Assembly: GCA_039916225.1 (NCBI GenBank)
Contig: JBDSLU010000570.1
Span: 1 to 7,072, forward strand
Reading direction: 5' to 3'
Length of the DNA stretch: 7,072 bases
Source of the DNA: JBDSLU01 sp039916225
GTDB lineage: Bacteria; Acidobacteriota; Vicinamibacteria; Vicinamibacterales; Vicinamibacteraceae
Position 1 is the first letter of the stretch. Each line of letters starts with the position of its first letter. Below, one piece after another: positions 1 through 5,284 of the stretch. Below the pieces are notes generated by a model, which saw nothing but the letters and a program-made list of their open reading frames with translations, did no database searches and was not told where the DNA came from. The position numbers and the translations under genes were made by a program.

Positions 1-918
1 ATCAGCAGAACCGCTGCCATGCGCGACCCAAACCCCGGAGCAGGCTCGCATCACCGGCTCGAGGGCGGTGACCAGGCCGCTCGCCGGGTGGATCACTTTG
101 TTGCCGCCGTTCGCCTTCACGTGCATGTACGGTTCGCGGTTGGCGAGGATCACGATGCGTTCGCCCTGCAGGAACTGCCGCAGCGTGGCGCGCAGGCGGG
201 CCGGGCTCCACACGCCGGCGACGCGCTCGCGCTCCTGGGCCAGCCGTTCGGCCAGCGCCCGCACGTCGCGCATCAGCGGCTGGAACGCGCCCTTGGCGTC
301 GCCGGAGAGGGCCTGGCGCAGACCTTCGGTCCAGTCGATCCAGGCGAAGCGCGCCGCGATCACGGTCATCAGCGCCGCGCCGCAGGCCAGCACGAAGAAC
401 GACAGCAGCAGGAAGTTGCGAGTGGTGGCTTCGCGCTCGCCGAGGTAGCGCAGGTCATGCACGAGCACGACCGATCCGACCGGCTGCTCCGCGCCCTGCA
501 CGGTCGTGACGGTCAGGTGGACGCGGCCGGACGGCAGGTCCGGCGTCATCGACCACGAGTCGGCGCCGGGCGCTTCGGCGCGCATGCGGGCGAGCAGCGA
601 GCGGCACGAGAACTCGGTCGGGTAGGCGTCGGTGGAGGCGAGCAGCTCGCCGCGGGGTGAGCAGGCGGCGGCGCCCATGACCCGTTCGTCGCGGGTGAGC
701 CGCGTCAGCGCGTCCTTGATGCGTGGCCGGCCGTCTGGCCACGCGCCATCGAAGCTGTCGTTGGCGGCGGCGACGGCCAGGCGCGAGCGCAGTGCCAGAT
801 CGTCTTCGGACCAGCCGCGCATCATGCCGGTCAGCAGGGCATAGCCGACGCCGGTGAGGGCGGCCAGCCCGACCACGAGCACGATGAGGAATTTCGCCGA
901 GCGGGCCATCGCGGTCAT
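1..918 (-). CDS. Membrane-anchored GT20 glycosyltransferase (trehalose-6-phosphate-synthase-like) with periplasmic sensor region, 3' end missing
   Basis: The 306 visible codons begin at ATG 918-916 and stay open to the window edge, so the C-terminal part is missing. Residues about 9-29 form a first membrane helix. Residues 30-168 resemble an extracytoplasmic Cache/PAS-like sensor, with a 'GAAACSPRGELLAS' strand-turn-strand near 82-95 and 'VGSVVLVHDLRYL' at 147-159. Residues about 169-189 form a second helix, followed by a charged, HAMP-like helical linker to about 235. From residue 253 the sequence matches the GT20 N-terminus: 'RIVILANREPY', then 'ASGLVTALEP' and 'GVWVAHGSGSAD' at the edge. 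GT20 enzymes typically make trehalose 6-phosphate from UDP-glucose and glucose 6-phosphate in the cytosol, and the topology puts this domain there. The gene diverges from a GH15 hydrolase, which supports a role in trehalose or alpha-glucoside turnover. ATG 909 (residue 4) is an alternative start, with a GAG nine bases upstream. The fold of the periplasmic domain and the exact product are inferred. Confidence 0.8.
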   Translation of the reverse strand, partial: MTAMARSAKFLIVLVVGLAALTGVGYALLTGMMRGWSEDDLALRSRLAVAAANDSFDGAWPDGRPRIKDALTRLTRDERVMGAAACSPRGELLASTDAYPTEFSCRSLLARMRAEAPGADSWSMTPDLPSGRVHLTVTTVQGAEQPVGSVVLVHDLRYLGEREATTRNFLLLSFFVLACGAALMTVIAARFAWIDWTEGLRQALSGDAKGAFQPLMRDVRALAERLAQERERVAGVWSPARLRATLRQFLQGERIVILANREPYMHVKANGGNKVIHPASGLVTALEPVMRACSGVWVAHGSGSAD

Positions 919-940
919 CTCTATCACAGTCGCACGATGG

Positions 941-969
941 TTGGATGTCCAAGGATGGTGTGCTATACG
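941..969 (+). promoter_or_regulatory. Candidate sigma70-type promoter for the GH15 gene in the divergent spacer
   Basis: The spacer between the two divergent starts (919-975) holds TTGGAT at 941-946 (3/6 to the -35 consensus) and TATACG at 964-969 (4/6 to the -10). The two are 17 bases apart, and TG at 961-962 gives an extended -10 form. The -10 ends six bases before ATG 976, so transcription would begin at or next to the start codon. I found no equally well spaced element for the minus-strand gene. The matches are weak, so this is a proposal only. Confidence 0.3.
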
Positions 970-975
970 TGCGGC

Positions 976-2742
976 ATGTCGCTCGCAGATCTCGGGCTCA
1001 TTGGCAACTGCCAGCTGGCAGCTCATGTACGACGCGACGGCGCCATCGTGTGGTGCTGCATGCCTCGATTCGATGCACCGCCGATCTTCGGATCGCTGCT
1101 CGATGACGATGGCGGGCAGTTCACCATCGGGCCGGCGACGCCTGGCCTGGGTGTGCAGCGCTACCTGGCCAACACCAACGTGCTGGAGACCAAGTTCGAG
1201 TCGCCGGAAGGCTCGTTTCGCGTCCTCGACTTCGCACCGCGCTTCCTGCAGTACGACCGCAGCTTCCGGCCGACCAAGCTGGTCCGTGTCGTCGAGCCGC
1301 TCGCCGGGACGCCCCGCATCCGGGTGTCCTGCGATCCTGTGATGGGCTGGTCGAAGGCGCGACCGCACCGTGAGGCCGGCTCGCACCACATCAGCTACCG
1401 CGGCTTTCCGACCGAGGTGCGTCTCACCACCAACGCGCCGCTCTCCTACTTGGACGGCGAACCGTTCGCGCTCACCGAGGTCAAGCACTTCGTCTTCTCG
1501 TGGGGCGCGCCGGTCGAGGAGCCGCTCGAGCCGCTGTGCAAGCGATTCCTCAACGAGACGATCGCCTATTGGCGGACCTGGGTGAAGCACTGCGACATCC
1601 CGTCGATCTTCCAGGAAGACGTGATCCGCTCGGCGCTGGTGCTGAAGCTGCACTGCTTCGAGGACACCGGCGCGATCGTCGCCGCACTGACCACGTCGAT
1701 CCCCGAGTCGCAGGGCTCCGGCCGGACGTGGGACTACCGCTACTGCTGGCTGCGCGACGCCTACTACGCCCTCGGCGCCTTCCGCCTGCTCGGGCACTTC
1801 GAGGAGCGCGAGCAGTTCATCCACTTCCTCTTGAACGTCGCGTCGGGCGCGCCTGGCCTCGATCTCGCGCCGCTCTATCGCATCGACGGCCGCACCGATC
1901 TCGAGGAGTCGATCCTCACCAACTGGCGCGGCTTCCACGGCGAGCAGCCGGTGCGCGTCGGCAATGGCGCCGCCCTCCACAAGCAGCACGACGTGTTCGG
2001 CGAGATGGTGCTGGCGCTGACGCCGCTCTTCCTCGACGCGCGCTTCCGCGAGCAGGTGACGCCGCCGGTGCTCGACCTCGTCACCGAGCTGACGCGCCGC
2101 GCCGTCGCCGTCGCCGGTACGCCGGACGCCGGCATCTGGGAGCTGCGCACCGAGTGGCGGCCGCAGACCTTCAGCTCGCTCATGTGCTGGGCCGCCGCGG
2201 ACCGCATGACGCGGATCGCGCAGAAGCACGTGCCGGTGCTGGTGTCGGAGTTCGCCGAAGCGGCCCACAAGATCCGGCGCGAGATCCTGACCAAGGCGGT
2301 CGATCCGGAGCGGGGCACCCTGGTCGCCGACTACGGCGGCCGCGAGGTGGACGCGGCGTTGCTGCAGGCGGTGACGCTGCGCCTGCTGCCGCCGAACGAG
2401 CCGCACGCCCTGGCGACGGTGAAGGCGATCCTGGCCGATCTCGACGACGGCGGCTGGCTGAAGCGGTACCGCACCGACGACGGCTTCGGCACGCCGGACG
2501 TCGCCTTCTCGCTCTGCACCTTCTGGCTGGTCGAGGCCCAGGCCCGCCTCGGGCTCGATGTCGAGGCGCGCGCCGCACTCGAACGCGTTCGCGGCATCAA
2601 GTCTCCGCTCGGCCTGCTGTCCGAGGACGTCAAGCCGTCGAGCGGTGAAATGTGGGGCAATTTCCCGCAGGCCTACTCGCACGTCGGCCTGATCCACGCC
2701 GCGTTTGCCGCGGCGCCGCGCTGGGGCGAGTACGGATCGTAG
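976..2742 (+). CDS. Glycoside hydrolase family 15 protein (glucoamylase/trehalase type)
   Basis: This complete 588-residue protein is close to the usual length of about 600 for bacterial GH15. It starts with the family's N-terminal beta-sandwich ('LGLIGNCQLAAHVRRDGAIVW', then 'PRFDAPPIFGSLL'). An (alpha/alpha)6 barrel begins near residue 212 ('FQEDVIRSALVLKL'). Hallmarks are WDYRYCWLRDA at 252-262, YRIDGRTDLEE from 301, VRVGNGAA from 326, GIWELR at 386-391 and GEMWGNFPQAYSH at 557-569. By family knowledge the catalytic acid and base should be the Glu residues in the last two motifs, E389 and E558. No signal peptide is visible, so it should be cytosolic. GH15 members hydrolyse alpha-glucosidic bonds, and the divergent GT20 gene favours trehalose or a short alpha-glucan as substrate. 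An upstream ATG at 937 is in frame, but conserved sequence starts right after ATG 976, so 976 was chosen. There is no Shine-Dalgarno motif just before it. Confidence 0.9.
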   Translation: MSLADLGLIGNCQLAAHVRRDGAIVWCCMPRFDAPPIFGSLLDDDGGQFTIGPATPGLGVQRYLANTNVLETKFESPEGSFRVLDFAPRFLQYDRSFRPTKLVRVVEPLAGTPRIRVSCDPVMGWSKARPHREAGSHHISYRGFPTEVRLTTNAPLSYLDGEPFALTEVKHFVFSWGAPVEEPLEPLCKRFLNETIAYWRTWVKHCDIPSIFQEDVIRSALVLKLHCFEDTGAIVAALTTSIPESQGSGRTWDYRYCWLRDAYYALGAFRLLGHFEEREQFIHFLLNVASGAPGLDLAPLYRIDGRTDLEESILTNWRGFHGEQPVRVGNGAALHKQHDVFGEMVLALTPLFLDARFREQVTPPVLDLVTELTRRAVAVAGTPDAGIWELRTEWRPQTFSSLMCWAAADRMTRIAQKHVPVLVSEFAEAAHKIRREILTKAVDPERGTLVADYGGREVDAALLQAVTLRLLPPNEPHALATVKAILADLDDGGWLKRYRTDDGFGTPDVAFSLCTFWLVEAQARLGLDVEARAALERVRGIKSPLGLLSEDVKPSSGEMWGNFPQAYSHVGLIHAAFAAAPRWGEYGS

Positions 2743-2787
2743 CTATCCGCAGGCGACTGTGCCGATTACACTGGAGTCACTCTCGTC

Positions 2788-2793
2788 AGGAGG
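2788..2793 (+). promoter_or_regulatory. Strong ribosome binding site for the TonB-C-domain gene
   Basis: AGGAGG lies four bases before ATG 2798 and is the clearest Shine-Dalgarno sequence in the window. It fixes the start at 2798 rather than at the in-frame upstream codon at 2705, which would place the signal peptide inside the protein and overlap the GH15 gene. Confidence 0.8.
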
Positions 2794-2797
2794 CTCC

Positions 2798-3214
2798 ATG
2801 CGCGCGCTCACCACGACCCTGGGAACGACGCTGTTCGCCCTGTTCGTCGCCTCCGCCGCGGAGGCCGGTCCGGCTCGTGCCTGCGTCGACCAATCCGAGA
2901 AGCTGGTCGGCCAGCGCGCCGCCGTCGCCGCGCAACCACTGAAGAAGGTGCGCGACGCGGCGCCCGACTACCCGACGCGCCAAGGATCGTCGCGGGTGCT
3001 CTCCAGCATCTGGGTCGGCGAGGCGCTGGTCGACAACACCGGGACCGTCCGCGAGGTGTGGACGATCCGGCCACTGAGATTCGAGCCGGCCTGGCCCGAG
3101 TTCGAGGCCGCCATTTCCGCCGCGATCCGCAAGTGGAGCTACGAGCCGGCGGTCGTCGACGGCGCCGGGGTGCCGGTCTGCGTCACCGTCTCGGTCCTCG
3201 TTCACTTCAGCTAG
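2798..3214 (+). CDS. Small exported protein with a TonB C-terminal-like domain
   Basis: This is a 138-residue protein. Residues 1-23 look like a Sec signal peptide: an Arg near the start, a hydrophobic core about 8-20 and 'ASAAEA' before a likely cut at 23/24. The rest resembles a TonB_C domain: 'APDYPTRQG' at 55-63, 'WVGEALVDNTGTVREVWTIRPL' over 72-93, 'EFEAAISAAIRKWSYEPAVV' at 101-120, then VPVCVTVSVLVHF at 125-137. TonB itself has an uncleaved N-terminal anchor and a Pro-rich spacer; both are absent here. It is therefore probably a free periplasmic domain rather than a standard energy transducer. C29 and C128 could form a disulfide. It follows the GH15 gene by 55 bases with its own strong ribosome binding site, so its function may be unrelated to sugar metabolism. 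Exact role and partner are unknown. Confidence 0.8.
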   Translation: MRALTTTLGTTLFALFVASAAEAGPARACVDQSEKLVGQRAAVAAQPLKKVRDAAPDYPTRQGSSRVLSSIWVGEALVDNTGTVREVWTIRPLRFEPAWPEFEAAISAAIRKWSYEPAVVDGAGVPVCVTVSVLVHFS

Positions 3215-3222
3215 TCACTTCA
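3202..3222. repeat. Eight-base direct repeat at the abutting convergent stop codons
   Basis: TCACTTCA occurs at 3202-3209 and 3215-3222. The first copy lies in the last codons of the TonB-C gene. The second holds the stop and last codons of the convergent TIM-barrel gene. The TAG at 3212-3214 touches the reverse stop at 3215-3217. No stem-loop terminator is visible here. Confidence 0.6.
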
Positions 3223-4138
3223 ATTCACGGGCCTGCGCGGCGATGGTCGCGAACGCCGTCCGGATCTGCTCGATCGATCCGTTCCCCTCGATCGTGATCG
3301 GCCCGGTGTAGCCATTGGCCCGGATGGCCCGGAAGTAGGGACGGAAGTCGTCGCCGGCGACGCCCGGCACCATCCGGTTGACCTTCTCGGCGATCTCCAC
3401 CATCGCGAGATAGGGGGCCGTGGCCCCCATCTCCTCCGGCCCGTCACCCATCACACCCATGTGGTACAGGTCGGCCAGGACGCGGATGCGCGGGTGGTTC
3501 ACCGCCTTGACCACGGCCACCACCTCGCTGAGACGCGTGAGGTAGTTGCACTCCTGGCTGCGCAACTGCTCGACTGGAATCACCATTCCGTATCGCTCGG
3601 CGAGTGGGGCCAGCGCCGTCAGCAGGGTGATGAACTGTTCGTCGGCCTGCGCCTTCGACCACCCGTCGGGGATGCGTCGGGCGCCTCCGCTGCCGAAGCA
3701 GATGAACTGCCCGCCGAGCGACTGGAAGCGCCGGAAGGCTGTTTCGGCATAGGCGAGGATGCGCGGGCGGTCGACATCCGGTCCGACGCACCGGAGGGCC
3801 GGCCCGGACAGGAAGACGTTACAGCCGCGAACCGGAATCGGTGCGGCGGCCGCGCGTTCGCGATGGGGCTCGAAGTCGGCATCCGAGGCGTTCGGCATCA
3901 GGAAGTCGGCGACGCGATCGACCAGGTAGTCGGCGCCGGCGGCCTTCAGCTCGGCGGCCCGCGCCAGCGGCGCCACGATCCCGAAGGCCGAGAACGGTCC
4001 GCGCTCGATGGCCGGCACCTGGGCCATCGGCCAGACCCCGAGCGTCGCGACGCCGGCCGCGGCCAGGCCACCCTGCTGCAGGAAGATGCGACGATCGGCG
4101 CGGGCGGGCGGCGCGTGGTGGATCGACATGGGATGCAT
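3215..4138 (-). CDS. Tat-exported TIM-barrel protein, sugar (phosphate) isomerase/epimerase-like, paralog 1
   Basis: The protein has 307 residues from ATG 4138. A twin-arginine signal (DRRIFLQ, Arg 16-17) precedes a hydrophobic stretch at 23-37. The body, from 'FSAFGI' at 49, belongs to the xylose-isomerase-like TIM-barrel superfamily that includes tagatose/psicose 3-epimerases. Expected metal ligands are E190, D223 (in 'LADLYHM') and E284 (in 'ITIEGNG'). E196 matches a second conserved acidic residue and R255 matches a substrate-contacting Arg. The usual ligand His before 'IAEK' appears as E248. Substrate is unknown; a keto-sugar or inositol-like compound is a guess from the family. It lies 76 bases downstream of a close paralog. 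ATG 4138 was chosen because GGCGG sits four bases upstream. ATG 4129 is also good by alignment with the paralog, and a TTG at 4168 is less likely. Confidence 0.85.
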   Translation of the reverse strand: MHPMSIHHAPPARADRRIFLQQGGLAAAGVATLGVWPMAQVPAIERGPFSAFGIVAPLARAAELKAAGADYLVDRVADFLMPNASDADFEPHRERAAAAPIPVRGCNVFLSGPALRCVGPDVDRPRILAYAETAFRRFQSLGGQFICFGSGGARRIPDGWSKAQADEQFITLLTALAPLAERYGMVIPVEQLRSQECNYLTRLSEVVAVVKAVNHPRIRVLADLYHMGVMGDGPEEMGATAPYLAMVEIAEKVNRMVPGVAGDDFRPYFRAIRANGYTGPITIEGNGSIEQIRTAFATIAAQARELK

Positions 4139-4214
4139 GCTACCGCCGCGTCCATTGATTCGCGGCAACGACTAGCGACGGCGTCGTGGCGCGCGCATCG
4201 TTGGCGAGCGCTAC

Positions 4215-5213
4215 TTACTCGGCGCCGGTCGTCGCCGCGGCCAGCGCCTCGCGCGACTGCGTGTCGATGATCGAGAACGCCCGGCGGATCTGCTCGGGCG
4301 TGCCGTCGCCTTCGATCGTGATCGGCCCCGTGTAACCGGCCGCGGCCAGGGCGCGGAACCACGGCCGGAAGTCGTCGCCGGCGACGCCAGGCACCGTCCG
4401 ATTGGCCTTCTCCGCGATCTCGACCAGCCCCACCAGGCCACGTGCCGCGGCGACGTCGGCCGGCGCGTCCTCCATCACCGCCATGTGGTAGCAGTCGGCC
4501 AGCACGCGGATGCTCGGGTGATCGACGGCGCGGACGATCGCGATGATCTCGGTGACGTGATTGAGGTAGTTCACCTCGGCGCTGCGCTGCGGCTCGACCG
4601 AGATGGTGATGCCGTGCCGGCCCGCCAGCGGCGCCATCGCGCGCAGCAGCGCGGTGTACTGCTCGTCGGCCCTGGCCTTGGGCCAGCCCGCGGGAAGCTG
4701 GCGTGAGGCGCTGCTGCCCAGGCCGATGAAGGTGCCGCCGAGGCGCGCCAGCCGTCGGCAGGCCGTGTCGGCGTAGGCCAGCACCGCGGCGTGATCGGCA
4801 TCGGGACCGGTGCAGCGCAGCCCCGGTCGCAGGAAGACGTTGCAGCCGCGAACGGGCAGGACGGCCGACGCCACCAGCTCACGGTGCCGTTCGAACTCGG
4901 CCTCCGACGCGTCCGGCATCAGCGCATCGGCAACGTGCTCGACGAGATACTCCGCGCCGGCCGCTTTCAGTTCGACGGCTCTCGTGATTGGTGCCGTGAT
5001 GCCGTAGGCCGAGAACAGGCGTCGCGGCGGAGGCTGGGCCGGCGTCGGAGCCAGCGTCGGTATGCGGGCCGCCAGCCGCGTGGCGCCGGCACCCGCACCG
5101 ACGGTCGCGTTTACGGTCGCGTCGACGGTGGCGAGGCCGGCCACGGCGAGGCCGGCCTGCGTCAGGAACGCGCGGCGCGCGGCGTCGACTGGCGAGTCAG
5201 CACGGGACGGCAT
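4215..5213 (-). CDS. Tat-exported TIM-barrel protein, sugar (phosphate) isomerase/epimerase-like, paralog 2
   Basis: The protein has 332 residues and is a clear tandem paralog of the gene downstream; many stretches are identical, such as 'VPGVAGDDFRP' and 'GYTGPITIEG'. A twin-arginine signal (AARRAFLTQ, Arg 13-14) is followed by a hydrophobic stretch, then an Ala/Thr/Pro-rich linker to about residue 65. That linker is some 20 residues longer than in the paralog. The TIM-barrel body starts at 'FSAYGI' (67). Predicted metal ligands are E207, D240 ('LADCYHM') and E301, with E213 and R272 also conserved. As in the paralog, E265 replaces the expected His before 'IAEK'. Periplasmic sugar isomerase or epimerase activity is a family-based inference. 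ATG 5213 is the only in-frame ATG near the signal peptide, but it has no well placed ribosome binding site. The closest candidate, GAGG, is better spaced for an out-of-frame ATG at 5222. The gene starts 71 bases after the permease stop. Confidence 0.85.
   Translation of the reverse strand: MPSRADSPVDAARRAFLTQAGLAVAGLATVDATVNATVGAGAGATRLAARIPTLAPTPAQPPPRRLFSAYGITAPITRAVELKAAGAEYLVEHVADALMPDASEAEFERHRELVASAVLPVRGCNVFLRPGLRCTGPDADHAAVLAYADTACRRLARLGGTFIGLGSSASRQLPAGWPKARADEQYTALLRAMAPLAGRHGITISVEPQRSAEVNYLNHVTEIIAIVRAVDHPSIRVLADCYHMAVMEDAPADVAAARGLVGLVEIAEKANRTVPGVAGDDFRPWFRALAAAGYTGPITIEGDGTPEQIRRAFSIIDTQSREALAAATTGAE
5101..5136. repeat. Three tandem 12-base units inside paralog 2
   Basis: Units at 5101-5112, 5113-5124 and 5125-5136 share ACGGTCGCG or ACGGTGGCG. 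In the minus-strand protein they give three consecutive Ala-Thr-Val-x units at residues 28-39, in the linker after the Tat hydrophobic region. The period is a multiple of three, so the reading frame is kept. Confidence 0.75.
5130..5157. repeat. 13-base direct repeat in the Tat signal region of paralog 2
   Basis: GGCGAGGCCGGCC occurs at 5130-5142 and 5145-5157, a period of 15 bases, again frame-preserving. It encodes the repeated 'AGLAV'/'AGLAT' of the hydrophobic signal core. Together with the neighbouring 12-base units it makes this stretch locally repetitive. Confidence 0.75.
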
Positions 5214-5284
5214 CCGCGCATGCTATCGCCTCACGCCGTCGTTCGCGGCCGCGAGGTGCGCGTTGGTCCCACTGAATGCTCGGC

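Noticed and set aside
19..660. 213-residue plus-strand open frame opposite the GT20 gene
   Set aside because: Its translation is His/Arg/Gly/Ala-rich with no recognisable domain. The minus strand in this stretch gives membrane helices and GT20 motifs. It is a shadow frame of high-G+C coding DNA.
455..952. 165-residue minus-strand open frame across the sensor region
   Set aside because: It is Arg-rich and low in hydrophobic residues. The neighbouring frame from ATG 918 carries the sensor and GT20 sequence and stays open to the edge.
1500..2648. 382-residue plus-strand frame inside the GH15 gene
   Set aside because: It is an Arg/Ala/Pro-rich shadow in another frame; all GH15 motifs fall in the 976-2742 frame.
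2767..2772. Possible -10 element (TACACT) before the TonB-C gene
   Set aside because: It matches 4/6, but no acceptable -35 lies 16-18 bases upstream. I cannot separate it from chance.
2798..2884. Lipoprotein signal ending at C29 of the TonB-C-domain protein
   Set aside because: The residues before C29 ('PARA') do not fit a lipobox, which wants Leu or similar at -3. The hydrophobic core ends too early, and a Sec cut after 'AEA' fits better.
4139..4214. Terminator or promoter between the two TIM-barrel genes
   Set aside because: Short G+C-rich complementary segments exist, but there is no stable stem followed by a T-run and no convincing promoter pair.
3461..4270. 269-residue plus-strand frame antisense to paralog 1
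   Set aside because: It has no domain-like pattern, and the minus strand encodes a conserved Tat/TIM-barrel protein matched by its tandem paralog.
5214..5284. Terminator after the permease gene
   Set aside because: I read the 71-base gap on both strands and found no stem-loop with a T-tract. It contains only the leader motif of paralog 2.
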